Shown here: piece after piece, positions 50,850 through 63,345 of the stretch
How positions within the stretch are numbered: the first letter of the stretch is position 1
Layout of the letters: each line of letters starts with the position of its first letter
Assembly: GCA_024449915.1 (NCBI GenBank)
Contig: JAMZAV010001464.1
Location: forward strand, 1 to 64,000
Reading direction: 5' to 3'
Length of the DNA stretch: 64,000 bases
Origin: Sweltsa coloradensis
Taxonomy: Eukaryota > Arthropoda > Insecta > Plecoptera > Chloroperlidae
The notes under the pieces: model-generated
The model's database searches: none
The model's input: only the letters and a program-made list of their open reading frames with translations
Told to the model about the DNA's origin: nothing
Position numbers and translations under genes: made by a program

Positions 50850-53800
50850 CCCCCCGACCTCTGAGCACGGCAATCATACGTCGCATTATCAGCACAAGTA
50901 CTCTTGTAACATCCCCCGTCTGGGCCACGGGGAGAACTAGGCACAGAGCACCGGCAATCATGCGTCGAATATATCAGAACGATTTACTACTTGTACGATC
51001 CCCGTCTGGGCCCCGTAACGGTAGAAAAAGGCACGAGCACCGCAATCATGCGGTCGCATTATCAAGCACCACGAGAGTACTCTTGTACATCCCGTCTGGG
51101 CCCGGGGTTAGAACTAGGCAACAGAGCACGGCATCTGCGTCGAATTATCACACGAGTACTCTTGTACCATCCCCGTCTGCGGCCCGGGGTAGAACTATAG
51201 GCAAAGAGCACCGGCAACAGCGTCGCAGTATCAGCACGAAGATAGCTCTTGTACATCCCCGTCTGGGCCCGGGGTAGAACTAGGCACAGAGCAAGCAACG
51301 GGCAATCATGCTCGCATTATCAGGCACAAGTGACTTTGTACATCCCCCGTCTGGGCCCGGGGGTAGACCTAGGCACAGAGCACAGGCAATATGCTCGCAA
51401 TTATCAGCAAACAAGTTACTCGTGTCATCCCCGCGGGCCAGGGGTAGAACTAGGCTACAAGAAGCACCGGCCAATCATGCGTCGCCATTATCAGACGATA
51501 TCTGTACATCCCCCGTCTGGGCACGGGGTAGAACTAGCACAGAGACACGGCTAATCTGCGCTCACATTATCAGCACAAGTACTCTTGTACATTCCCCGCT
51601 GGTCCCGGGTAGAAAACTAGGCACAAGAGCCCCGGCAATCATGCGTGTCCGCATTATCAGCCACAAGTACTCTTGTACATCCCCGTCTGGGCCCGGGGCT
51701 AGAACTGGCACAGAGCACCGGCAAATCATATGGAGGGGGCCCCCCCCCCGGCCCCCCGCCCCCTCCTCCACCCCACCCCCCCCTATGCCCCCCTCGGGCC
51801 CGCGGGGTGGGGGGGGCCCCACCCCCGGGGGGGGACACCCACACCCCCCCTCCCCCCACCACCGCATTATCAGGCACGAGACTATTGTACATCTCCTCGG
51901 GACCGGGGTAAGGAACTAGGCACGAGCACCGGCAAATCATGCGTCGCATTTCAAGCACAAGTAACTCTGTGTAATCCCCCGTCCCTGGCCCGGGGTAGAA
52001 CTCGGCCATCAGGCAACGGCATCATTGCGTCGCATTATCAGCACAAGTACTCTTGTACATCCCCCGCTCGGGGCCGCGGGTTTATTAACTCAGGCACAGA
52101 GCACCGGCAATCATGACGTCGCAATTATCAGCACGAGTACTCTTGTACATCCCCGTAGGGGCCCGGGTTAGAACTAGGCACAGAGCACCCGCAATCAAGC
52201 GTTCGCCAATTATCAGCACGCTTATCTCTTGTACGATCCCCCGTCTGGGCCCGGTTAGAACTAGGCCCATAGCAACGCGGCAAATTCATGCGTCGCATTA
52301 TCCAGCAACGAGAGTCGCTCTTAGTTACATCCACCGTCTGGGCCGGGGGTTGAGAACTAGCACAGAGCACCGGCAATCATGCGTAGCCTATCAGCACGAG
52401 TACTATGTTAAATCACACGTCTGGGACCGGGGGAGATCTAGGACAGAGTCCACCGGCAATCATGCGTCGCATTATCAGACGAGTACTCTTGTACATCCCC
52501 CGTTTGGGCCCGGGTAGAACTAGGCACAGAGCACGGCAATCATGCGCCTTCGGCATATCATGCCGGCGTACTCTTGTACATCCTCCCGTCTGGTGACGGG
52601 GTAGAACTAGGCACAGAAGCCCGGCAATCAGGCGGTCCGATTTACCGCACGAGTACTCTTGTACGATCCCCCGTCTGCACCGCGGGTAGAAATCTAGGAG
52701 AAAGCCACCGGCAAATCATGCGTCCGCATTCATCAGCACGAGACTCTTGTACATCACCCGTCTGGGCCCGGGCTAGAACTAGGCACAGAGTGCCGGCAAT
52801 CATGCGTCGGCCAGTATCAGCACTAGTACTCTTGTACATCCCCGGTCTGAGCCCAGGTGTTGAGAACAGGGCAAGAGCACCGCAATCGTGCGTCGCATTA
52901 TCCAGCCACGAGTACTCTTGTAACCTCCCCGTACTGGGCACGGGGTAGAACTATGCACCAGAGCCCCGGCAATCATAGCGTCCACATGATTCAGCACGAG
53001 TACTCTTGGACATCACCGTCTGGGCCTCCGGGGTAGAACTAGGCACAGAGCCCGGCAAGCATGCGTCTCATTATCAGCAACGTACTCTTAGTACATCCCC
53101 CGTCTGGCCCGGGGTAGAACTGCACAGAGCCACCGGCAATCATGCGTCGGCATTATTAGCACACAGTACTCTTGTACCATCCCCGTCTGGGCCCGGGGTT
53201 AGAACTAGGCACAGAGCACTCGGCAAGCATGCGTTGCATACTAGCTACGAAGTACTCTTGGTACATGTCACCCGTCATGGGCCCGGGTAGAACTATGGGC
53301 ACAGCAGCAACAGGCCATTATATGCGTCGCTTTTTTTATTATCAGCACGAGTCTCCTTGTACATCCCCACGCCATCTGGGCCCGGTGGCATGAGAACTAG
53401 GCAACAGAGCACCGGGCATCATGAGTCGCATGTTATCAGCCACAGCAGTATCTTGTACATATTCCCCCGTTGGGCCCGGGGGCTAGTAACTAGGCGCAGA
53501 AGCACGGCAATCATTGCGTCGCATTATACAGCACGAGTACTCTTGTACATCCCCCGTCTGGGCCCGGGGTAGAACTAGGCACAGAGCATCGGCAATCAGC
53601 GTCGCATTATCAGGCACAAGTATCTTGTACATCCCCCGTCTGGGCCCGGGTAGAACTAGACTAGGCACAGAGCACCGGCAATCATGCGTTCGCATTATCA
53701 GCACGCGTACTATTGTACATCCCCCGTCTGGGCCCAGGGGTAGAACTAAGGCACAGAGCAAGGCAATCATGAGTCGCACATTCATCAGCACAAGTAGCTC

Positions 53801-54465
53801 TTGCCATCCCCCGTCTGGGCGGGGTAGAAGCTAGGCACACAGGAAGCACCGGCAAATATGGTCGCTATTCTCAGCACAAGTAATCTGTACATCCCCCGTC
53901 TGGGCCTAGGCCCGGGGTAAGAACTAGGCACAGATCACCGGGCAATCATGAGTAGCATTTACAGCACGAGTACTCTTGTAAATGCCCCCGTCGGGCCCGG
54001 GGTGAGAACTAGGCCCACAGAGCACCGGCAAATCGATGCGTTTAGCATTAATCAGCACGATTCCTCTTTGTACATCCCCCGTCTAGGGCCGGGTTAGAAA
54101 ATAGGCAACAGAGCACCGGCAATCATGCGTCGATATCACAGCACGAGTTACTCTTGTGACATCCCCGTTTCTGGCCGGGGGCTAGAACTAGGCCACAGAG
54201 CACCGGCCATCCTGCGTCGCATTGATCCAGCACGGAGTACTATTAACATCCCGACTTGGTGCCTGGGGTAGAACTCAGGCACAGTAGCACCGGCAATCAT
54301 GCTTCGCGTATTATCAGCACGAGTACTCTTGTACATACCCCAGTCTGGACGGGGTCTAGAACTAGGCACAACAGAGGCACCGGCAATTCATGCGTCGCAT
54401 TATCAGCACGAGTACTCTTGCTACATCCCCCGTCTGGGCCCGGTGGTAGAACTAGGACAGAGCAC
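50850..54465 (+). repeat. Tandem array of ~83-bp monomers, about forty copies
   Basis: The consensus unit runs CGCATTATCAGCACGAGTAC, TCTTGTACATCCCCCGTCTG, GGCCCGGGGTAGAACTAGGC, ACAGAGCACCGGCAATCATG, CGT. Units differ mostly by one-base insertions and deletions. The GTCTGGGCCCGGGGTAGAA part is the same as the left end of V-family copies, and the array runs straight into a V body at 54475-54745. All open frames inside are by-products. Confidence 0.95.
51727..51862. repeat. Extreme poly-C/poly-G block inside the 83-bp array
   Basis: Mixed C-runs and G-runs interrupt one monomer between GGCAAATCAT and CGCATTATCAGG. The block could form G-quadruplexes, or may be a sequencing artefact. Confidence 0.8.
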
Positions 54466-54474
54466 AGCTCGCTG

Positions 54475-54745
54475 CTTGGCGGAAGAATGCGGGGAGAAGA
54501 GACAAATGTCGTCAAGTTAACATCAGACTATGATAGATAGGAAAACTACTGCCGAACTAGAGGCGAAGCGAAGACCAATATAGAGTTCACCAAACTATGA
54601 CAAAGACGATCCGACCGCGACGTGACAACCATTCATTCCTTCCCCCTACCCGTGGCTAGTTCTGACCAGCCATGGCTCCACCCTTCCATACCCACTGGCT
54701 AGAGTCGCGCAATATGGCCTATCGGTTGGACGCGCCTTATGAGAA
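54475..54745 (+). mobile_element. V-family retroposon body following the 83-bp array
   Basis: It contains GAACTAGAGGCGAAG, CAAAGACGATC, GACCGCGACGTG, CCCCCTACCCGTGGCTAGTT, CTGACCAGCCATGG and GGTTGGACGCGCC in V order, then an A-rich end (AGAAATAAACGAAAA). It is diverged from copies 1 and 2. Confidence 0.7.
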
Positions 54746-54989
54746 ATAAACGAAAATCTACAAACATATTTATTTAATTTCAATATAACATGCAGCGCAA
54801 TATGACCTACCCGATTGAATCATCTAATTTTCCTACGTCTTTGTTTATTTAACTTATAAATTATCACTGGCGGCAAAATGTGCCCATCTCGTTTGAAGCA
54901 TTGTTGTTTGTCTGGTTTTGTTTATAGTTTAATCATACGTTTGATATTGGTTTCGTGTTGTGCATTTGATCCCAAACAGCTGCCGTTCA

Positions 54990-55115
54990 AGACGATCACG
55001 ACGACGTGAGAACTTTCTTTTCCTCCCCGTATCTTTGGCTGGTTCAGCATGGGAGTTTCCCTCCTTATCCTCTAGTGACAATATATGACCCGACGGTTGA
55101 CGCGCCCTTCATCCA
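54990..55115 (+). mobile_element. V-family retroposon 3' fragment
   Basis: It holds only the second half: GACGACGTGAGAACTTTC, TTTGGCTGGTTCAGCATGG, GACCCGACGGTTGACGCGCC, CTTCATCCATATAACC. Confidence 0.65.
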
Positions 55116-55216
55116 TATAACCCGAATCCGGTCTATTCGTGTGCTGTTGCAAAGGTGTATGCTCCTATATCGATCTTAACGTGAATGAAATTCTATTCCC
55201 ACCCTCGTAGACTACT

Positions 55217-55495
55217 TCGGACCCGGCGCCTCCACCAAATATCCCGAGCAAGCTATGCGTGGAACGCTCGGGGCAAATACCAGCGCCACGTCCACGTGCG
55301 ACCACATTTCGGATAGGGAGCGTCAAGACGCAGACCCTGGTGCATGTCTTGTCCCCGTAGGAGCGTCGGTTCGACCGCGGAGGATTACCCCACTAGGACC
55401 CGGCGCCTCCACCAACCTACCTCGAACCATAGGCCGGGCGGCTCGGCTTCCAATGCCCAAGGTCCAGCGTTCAATTCCTGCTGTAGGCAGAAGTT
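55217..55495. other. GC-rich segment with a duplicated motif and a B-box-like site
   Basis: GGACCCGGCGCCTCCACCAA occurs at about 55220 and again at about 55398. The second is followed by GGTCCAGCGTTCAATTCCTG, a tRNA-type B-box. It may be the head of a SINE; no full tRNA fold was found. Confidence 0.35.
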
Positions 55496-55619
55496 TTGTA
55501 ACATCTGATTTTGACTTAAATCCATGGTCTTTTGGGTTGGGAAATTTTTAAACAATATTTGAAACCCTCCCAGCAACGAGGGACATATAAAATTTTTAAT
55601 TGGGGGCCGAATCAGCCTT

Positions 55620-57935
55620 TTTGTTCTGGCCATCACCACTCGTATACATGTTCAAAAAATCAGTCCTCACCACACGTATCACATGTTCCCACAGTCCTCA
55701 CCCCTCGATCACATTCAACATCATTTCCCTCACCAAACCCACCCCCTGTTCAACATCAGTCCATCCCCCGGTATCACATGTTTAACATCATTATCCCCCT
55801 GTATCACATTTCAACATCTTTCCAACCCACTCGTATCACATGTTCAAATAGTCCCCCACTCACACTGTTCAAAATCAGTCCATCACCACTCGTATCACAT
55901 GTTCAAAATCGTCCATCACCACTGTTTTCACATTTCAACTCATCCATCACCATCGTATACATGTTCAACATCAGTCCATCACCCCTCGTATACATTTCAA
56001 CATCAGTCCATCACCCCTGTATCAAATGTTCGAATCATCCATCACCCCTGTATCACAGGGTTCAACATCGTCATACCACTCGAAAAACCTGTTCACATCA
56101 GTCCATCACCACTGTATCACATAAACAACATCATCCCCATCACCACTCGTATCCATGTTCAAAAACAGGCCTCACCCCTCGTATCAATGTTCAACCCAGT
56201 CCACACCACTCGTTCACATTTCAACATCTCCTCACCACTGTATCCATGCAACATCGTCCCCCACCACTCGTATCACAGTTCAACTCAGTCCATCACCCCC
56301 TCTATACATGTTTTAACTCAGTCCATCCCCCTCGTACCACATGTTCAACTCATCCATCACCACTGGTATAATGTTCAACATCATCCATCACCACTGTATC
56401 ACATGTTCAACACATCCCTCCCACTCTACACATTTCAAAATCCCTCCCACTCGATACATGTTCAAAAATAGGCCCTCACCACCTAACAGTTCAACATCAG
56501 TCCATCACCACTCGTATCACATGTTTAACATCAGTCCACACCCTTTGTATCAAATGTTCAACTAAGGCCATAACCCCCTTATCCATGTTCAAAACAGTCC
56601 CCCACCATCGTACACATGTTCAAAAACAGTCCACACCTGATCCATGTTCAAAATCAGTCCCTCACCACTCGTATCACATGTTCAACATCATCCTCACCAC
56701 TCGTAACACATGTTCAACATCAGTCCATCACCCCTCGTATCACATGTTCGCCATCATCCCCTCACCAGTCGATCACATGTTTAAATCATCCATCCCCCAC
56801 TCGTATACATGTTGAATCAGTCCATCACCCCTCGTATCACTGTTCAACTCGGCCCTCACCACTCTACACATGTTCGACATCACCCTCACCACTGTTCCAT
56901 GTTCTCTATCATCCATCACCCCTCGTATCACATGTTCGCCATCATCCCTCACCCCTCGTATCACTGTTTGACACAGTCCTCACCCCTCGTATCACATGTT
57001 TTAAAATCATCCCTCCCATCGTATCACATTTTTTAACATCTCCATCACCATCGTACACTTTTAACATCCCGGCCATCACCACCGTATACTGTTCGACACA
57101 GCCATCACCCCTCGTATACATGTTTGCCATCATCCATCACCACTCGTTCACATGTTCAACTCAGTCCATCACCACCGTTCACATTTCGCATCATCCATCA
57201 CCCCTCGTATCCCATTTTAAATCGTCCACACCACTGTATCACATGTTCAAAATCAGGCCTCACCCTCTACACATGTTCAACATCAGCCATCACCACTCGT
57301 ATCACATGTTTTAACCCCTCAGGCCACCCACTCGATCACATGTTCGACATCAGTCCATCACCACTGTATCAATGTTCGACATCAGTCCCCCCCCCTCGTA
57401 TCACATTTTCAACATCAGTCCATACCACTCGTTACATGTTCAACATCAGTCCACACCATCGTATCACATGTTCAACAGTCCATCCACTCGTTCACATGTT
57501 CCCATCAGTTCATCACCACTCGTATCCATTTCGACACAGTCCATCACACTCGATCACATTTCAACTCATCCATCACCATCGATCACATGTTCAAAATCAG
57601 CCATCACCACTCGTAAACACATGTTCAAAATCGTCCATCACCATCGTATCACTGTTCAATTCAGTCCATCACCACCGTATACATGTTTTTAAAAATCAGT
57701 CCCACCCCTCGTATCACATGTTCAAAAACAGGGCCCTCACCACCGTATCACATGTTCAACATCAGCCTCACCACTCGTTACAGTTCGCCCTCAGTCCATC
57801 CCACTCGTATCACATGTTAAAAATCAGTCCATCACCCTCGTATCACATGTCGCCATCGTCCCTACCACTCGTATCACATGTTAAAATCAGTCCATCACCA
57901 CTCGTACCATGTTCGCCATCGTCCACACCACAGTT
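55620..57935 (+). repeat. 34-bp minisatellite, about 65-70 copies
   Basis: The unit is CATGTTCAACATCAGTCCAT followed by CACCACTCGTATCA, with frequent single-base deletions and a common CAAAATCAG variant. There is no spacer diversity, so it is not a CRISPR array. The long open frames (for example 57124-58026) only translate the repeat. Confidence 0.95.
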
Positions 57936-59150
57936 AAGGGATATTTTTTATTTATGTTCTTGGGTTAATTTTTATTCCTCAGTTGATGTTCATACTTTTA
58001 TTAGGATTATCTTCGACGCCGACTGACAAAAAAGTCACTTCTTGCTAAAACGCCGGGGAACCGTTTTGTGACTTCAAGCCACTTGGCGCCACCACCCTAC
58101 AAATCAAAATCCCAAACGCAAACTCACACAAAAAAATTCAGCAACGAACTAAAAATTAAATTTTCAAAACTTCCCTCATACAAAAAAATTTTTCCAATGT
58201 AAATTAATTTAAAAACAAACTTTTCATAGATGAATTCCTAAATGAAAATGTTAAACATATTCATGACTTAATTTATTATGTTTGTGTAAAAATTGTTTTT
58301 TTTACGATTTAAAAATTTTCCTACAACTGTAGGGCAAGAATTAGCAATAGTAAATAGTTGGTAACTAGCCTATTAATTTGTAAATATGGTCCCCACCCTT
58401 TTTATAACCCTAACTAAAGGATTATTTTTATTTTTTAGGGGTCAAATGTTTATGAAAAATAAAACTTGTAGGGAACACTTAAAGAAAATAAAATTTAAAA
58501 ATTTTATTCTTTCATTTTTATCACATGCACTTCTTACAAAAATTTTTTAAAAAAGTACACACTCACTGAGATGCATTTGTTGAATTGAAATAAAAAATCT
58601 GGACCTGGCGAACCCCGTTCACAGTCGCCCCCCCCCCTTCCCCGCCAGAAATGCGAGCGAGAACCTGTCACAAAAACTCAACTTGTTTAACGCGACGTGC
58701 TACAAAAACAAAATAAAATTAACACATTTTAATGCAACAGAAACATTAAAATCAGGCACGTTATTAATAGCAACTGGAATGTTCATTGGTTTTCATTATG
58801 TGTTGCACTTTCAAAATTGAAATAAAAAAATCGTGAAATCCATGCTTTTTCAGTAATTTGAAGTAGTCGGAAAATATTAATGAATAAGTGTAACTGTTAG
58901 TAAGTTTTAAATCTTCTTCATTACATAACAAATGCGCATCAATACCACGATTTTCAGAAGAGCAATTGCGTTAATTCAAAGCAATGCTGAGCCGCTTCAA
59001 AACAAGCCCTGTTGAAACCTCTAAACTACTGGTGCTTGTGCTGCAAGCACTGGCTAAACTCAATCGATATTGTAGTATAAGTTTTAAATGTTTGCGTCTC
59101 GGGCGTAAGCCCCAGCCGGCGTAGACAATTTTTCACAAGGTGATAAGATT
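57936..59150. other. Non-coding, no feature recognised
   Basis: AT-rich, with a C-run near 58629. No gene was recognised. Confidence 0.45.
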
Positions 59151-59159
59151 ATTCAGATT

Positions 59160-59780
59160 ATTGGGGTCTAACTCCACCCCCACCCCTTTTACGCCCACCT
59201 CCTTTCAAGCGATAACATTGTGCTAGCTAGTAACTACCATGCAAGCAAGATGTGTAGTCATTTTTGTGAGCGATATTTCTGGGACGGTCTGTAGCGTATA
59301 CATGTCTCTGCTTGCAGCGCGCATCCTAGCCCCAGACAACAAAGGAGCTGCGCGCGCATCGTGACGCAAGTCAGGTCATGCACGCAGGCAGCAGCGGTCG
59401 CCTGGCTGTGCTGCGCCTCGCTCGCAGTCGCTCTCTAGTCCTTGTCTGAGGCGGACGTGTTTTGTCTTCGCTCCGCGGTCTGTTCTTGTTCGGCGTTCAC
59501 AGTACATGTGGCTGGCTTCTGTGCCTGTGGGATGTGCTGTATTAGTACTTCTCTGCTGTTGTTTCCTTGCGTCGTTCTGTTTAGTGTTGTTTACTTGAGG
59601 AGGTCGTCTGTTCTGTCCAGACTGAAGGTTTTATTTGTTCGTTGTTTTCTCTTGCCCAAGTGTTGTGCTGTGTCTGTTCATCAGAGGTGGTCACTATTCC
59701 TTCTTCAGTTCCGCTGGTTTATGTCTGGCTTGTGCTTGGTTGTGGTTAGGAAGGAGATAGAAGTATGGACAGACGTACAA
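59160..59780 (+). other. GC-richer region of unknown nature, possibly a retroelement leader
   Basis: It is CpG-rich around 59280-59480 and then T/G-rich. The composition resembles the LTR/leader seen at 38949-39590 but no sequence match was found. A 165-codon frame begins at a TTG (59442) and is cysteine/valine-rich from composition; it is not considered a gene. Confidence 0.35.
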
Positions 59781-60745
59781 CGGTGGCGTTTTTATTTTAA
59801 AGAGTTTCAAATAATTCTTTTGGTCTGCCCATTACACAAGAATATAAATCAGTTTGCGTCACTGAATATGGTCACAACACAACCACAGTCCAATTCGCAG
59901 ACATTGCGTGAGTTTCCCTGTTTTAAAGGTTGTTTGTAGTTTACATACAGTAATTGAGCGAGCGTCTCCTCTTGACTCTTATGGCTTGAATGTCTGTTTT
60001 TTTTCTTTTTTTTTCTTTCTGTTACTGCTTCGGTATAGGTCGCACCGTTGCTCTGATCGACCTGAAATTTTGCACACATGTACATACCACCTATGCCAGT
60101 TGCTGTATAGTTTTTGAACAAAATCCGATTGTTGGTTATAAAAAAAAAATAAAAAAATATATATAAAAATGTTCCGATGGTTATGAAATTTTGCAGGGTC
60201 AATAAGTACAACATTCTCTCCTATTTTACAAATTTTCAGCTAAATCGGTCAAGACCTTAAAGACTTATTGGTATGTAACATTATGGGAATGTCGTACTCG
60301 GGTCGTGTTGCACGTACCGGTGCTCGCTCAACACCCGACAGGACTTAAGTGTTTTCCTTTTCTATTACTATACTCGTCTACTATACTACACTAATATGGG
60401 TCCTCGGTTTGTGCGTGATGTCATTGCCCTGTATATTGGAGCCCGTGTCTGAATCACAACAGGACTGGATTTTTCTCTCTGTTGGTTTTAACACACGTAG
60501 GCCTATGCATTAGTGACAATTGACAAATAATACACACACAGTGCATTATATCTCGGTTCTCGTTGTAAAACCATCCCATTATTCTACCTGTTATTATTTC
60601 ACTTTAAGTTTTGTGTATTATGCATTGGGCGTGAGTTGCCCCTGGGTGATCAAGTAAATAATTCTTCGGTTTTAGTAAGGATTTGTCCTACTGGGTTTAT
60701 ATATGTATCTTTTTATTCGCAACAGGCCCAGGTGTGATTAAATAT
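59781..60745. other. Non-coding, no gene recognised
   Basis: It includes the repeated phrase GAAATTTTGCA (60065 and 60187) seen in many invertebrate repeats. No gene was recognised. Confidence 0.4.
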
Positions 60746-61186
60746 ATACTTGGAAGCTTTGCAAACGCTTTTTCCAGTCGCGTTGACGGATGAGCTTTTT
60801 GATTTATTGAATCATCTTTTTCTAATATTATTGTGATTGTTTTGTTAAATATTAACATGGTTTTTATTGGATGAGCGTAGCGAGCGAAGCGAAGATTCCA
60901 TTCAACTACACTGGAGAAAAAAATCCGTAATGTTTTGTTTTTTTTTTGGGGGGGGGGGGGATTTTTGTGTGTCTGTGAACACGATTCCTGCTAAACCGAT
61001 ACTCCAATTGCAATGAAATTTTCTGGAGACCTTTCAAATTTCTGAACTAAGAACTGCACGGTTCGAAAAATCGATCGAAAAAATATGTCTCATGAAAAAC
61101 GCAATTTTACGATTTTTTCGTTTTTCTTTTTGTTGTATTTTTGTGTGTTTGTTAATACGATTCCGGATTAAATAATACTCCAATTG

Positions 61187-61551
61187 AATCATTTATTATT
61201 GAAAGGGCGTACGTCCAAAATTATGGGTTTGAGTTAGCTATGTATTATTGTAGCGGAGAAATAGACGCATCGTTTTGCTTGGAAAGGGCAGAAGTGTATC
61301 TCCATGTTTTAACATTGGAATATTTAGTTTAGTTTTGAAAGGGCGTAAGTCCACGACATTTTAAATTCATTTCCCGCCGACACGTTGTGATTTTTAAATT
61401 TCTGTTTTCAACGTAATAAAGCTATTCCATACCTTTACTGGAAACAAAAATAAATTTGTGCCTAAAATAATAAGGTGCATTATAAAGAACATTTACTTGA
61501 TAATCTCAGAACCATTTTTTTGGACTTATGCCCTTTCAATAATAAGTGATT
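61187..61551. mobile_element. MITE with ~23-bp TIRs, target duplication CAATTG
   Basis: The left end AATCATTTATTATTGAAAGG is mirrored by CCTTTCAATAATAAGTGATT. CAATTG occurs immediately outside both ends (61181-61186 and 61552-61557). The uninterrupted host sequence is visible nearby (ATACTCCAATTGCAATGAAA at 61001), proving insertion. GAAAGGGC(G/A) followed by AAGT recurs inside. Confidence 0.85.
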
Positions 61552-61834
61552 CAATTGCGATGAAATTTTCTGGAGACCTTGAAATATCTAAACAACTTAG
61601 AACTGCCACCTTTTTGAGCGCAATCGATGAATAATTTCCCATGAAAATTGCAATTTTTAGATTTTTTTCGATTTTCTTTTTTTTCTGTTTGTATTTTTTG
61701 TGTGTCTGTGAACACGATTCCGGCTAAACCGATACTCCAATTGCGAAGAAATTTTCTGGAGACCTTTTAAATCTCTGAACTAAGAACTGCCACGTTTTTG
61801 AGCGTAATCGAAAAATTATTTTTCATGAAAATCG

Positions 61835-62179
61835 GGCCTTCAAATTCCAACTCGACACCTTCTCGCGGTTTGGCCCGTGAATAGGGAGTTTCACTCCCTG
61901 AAACTAATGGCGAGCTCTGGGTCGTCGTCGGGGAACCCCTTCCCTTTGACTACCTCCCCGACGGCGACGACAAAGACAACACGGACGGATGATGACAGAG
62001 ACGGAGACGACCACGACGTGGGGGAACCCCTGCCCTCCCCATACGCTTGTGGCTGGTTCTGACCAGCACAGGCCTGTCCACCCCTAGTCCCCCCGCGTCA
62101 TCCCTTACGTCCCTCCCTTCGTCTCGATTAGCCAAGTTGCATAAATATGAGACGTAAAGCAATATCCAATCAATCAATA
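61835..62179 (+). mobile_element. V-family retroposon, copy 3, target duplication ATGAAAATCG
   Basis: ATGAAAATCG flanks both ends (61825-61834 and 62180-62189). The body has GGCGAGCTCTGGGTCGTCGT, GGCGACGACAAAGACAAC, GACCACGACGTG and GGCTGGTTCTGACCAGCAC, and ends in an AATC-repeat tail (CCAATCAATCAATA). A simple tail plus a 10-bp duplication indicates retroposition. The 5' part differs from copies 1 and 2. Confidence 0.8.
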
Positions 62180-62914
62180 ATGAAAATCGCAATTTTACGA
62201 TTTTTTTCGATTTTTAAAAAATTCCTTCGAATTATAACACCTACATGCTTTATCCGATTGTGATGATTTTTTCACATTATCTTTATTTCATGAATTAATA
62301 ATATATTCGTGTGAAATTTGAGCACAATCCAAAAATTATTTCTCTTAATTTATAATTGCAATTTTACGTTTTTGCTATGAAGCTGAGATAATGCTAAGGT
62401 TTTTATAATTTTTATTTTCTTTTAAAAGTGAAAGGTGTTTAAGATTAAAAAAACAATACATCTAAACATTACTAAGACGGATTTTATAATTTTTGTTTTG
62501 TTTGATAAATATGATTTTTTCCCTTTGCATTGTTTGAAAATGTATGTTTTTTGTGAAAAAATCTATATTTCCTTCAATGCACCAATTACGCTCATCCATC
62601 AACGCGGCGGGACTTAAGCGTTTTCCTAGTATTATTTCAATAACGGTATTGCAGCAAGTAGTTAGCGACTGTAATTGAATTGAAAAAGTACCGAATTTCC
62701 ACAAAGAAGCGAACACAACGACAACAGTTTTTGGAGAAAAGACAAGTGGCTTACTAACTTAAAATGATTGTAAAAATAAAATGTAGCGCAAGCAAGCGAG
62801 AGAGAATAGGGTCCGAGAAATACTGACATAGTGAACCCCATGAAAACATACTGAAGCACAGTTTGGAGTATTTCCCTCAAGTAGTAATGTAGGCCTATTA
62901 AGGTTAGTCTTACC

Positions 62915-63345
62915 CAGAGATATCCCATGTAATTGGCTAGATTAGCAGTCAGCGGCCCACTTCTGGGACAATCGGAAGCCATCTTGAATGGGTGAGTTTG
63001 CATGTTAATTAGATGGGAGCGATTAATCGAAAAAATATTTTTAAAGATGGCCGCCAGTTTGACAGGTGAGCATATTAGACTTTGACACCAAATGATTACT
63101 AAATTCCCTTATGCAATAACTTTGCATTGTTTCTGTTTGTTCAATACCATGCTGCACAAACTAAAAAAACCATACAAACAATCCAGTAAAAATCTTAATT
63201 GCATTAAAAAAGCATAAATTAAAACGCCAAACCGCCATTTTGAATGGGTGAGATTGACGCTTCAATTTGGTACGCTCGCGCCTGTGCGGAGATATTGGAG
63301 ACTGCGGATCTAGCCTATACTATAGGTGTTAAGATATCTATGGTC
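62915..63345 (-). mobile_element. TIR element R, copy 2 (inverted)
   Basis: It starts near GAGATATCCCATGTAATTGG and CTAGATTAGCAGTCAGCGG, and ends GACTGCGGATCTAGCC, TATACTATAGGTGTTAAGAT, ATCTATGG. GATGGCCGCCAGTTTGACAG and its flanks match the inverse of 48790-48830. Non-coding. Confidence 0.75.

Larger units (their letters stand above)
60750..62629. mobile_element. H-family composite with two nested insertions
   Basis: The left end reads ACTTGGAAGCTTTGCAAACG, then GCGTTGACGGATGAGC. The right end reads GCTCATCCATCAACGCGGCG, GGACTTAAGCG, TTTTCCTAG, then T. The ends are inverse to each other, as at 44861-45655. Inside are GATTCC(T/G)GCTAAACCGATAC blocks repeated three times, plus a MITE (61187-61551) and a V copy (61835-62179). 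Confidence 0.6.

Noticed and set aside
50810..54540. Many overlapping 60-200 residue open frames on both strands
   Set aside because: They are translations of the 83-bp array; the indels shift frames and keep them open by chance.
55620..57935. CRISPR-like regularity
   Set aside because: The unit is continuous with no unique spacers, and the genome is eukaryotic.
55532..58026. Long histidine/serine/proline-rich frames, up to 300 residues
   Set aside because: They translate the 34-bp minisatellite in different phases and have no start context or non-repeat domain.
59442..59939. 165-residue frame
   Set aside because: It starts at TTG, is cysteine/valine-rich by composition and shows no domain.
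62662..63003. 113-residue minus-strand frame
   Set aside because: It overlaps TIR element R and flanking non-coding DNA, with no motif.
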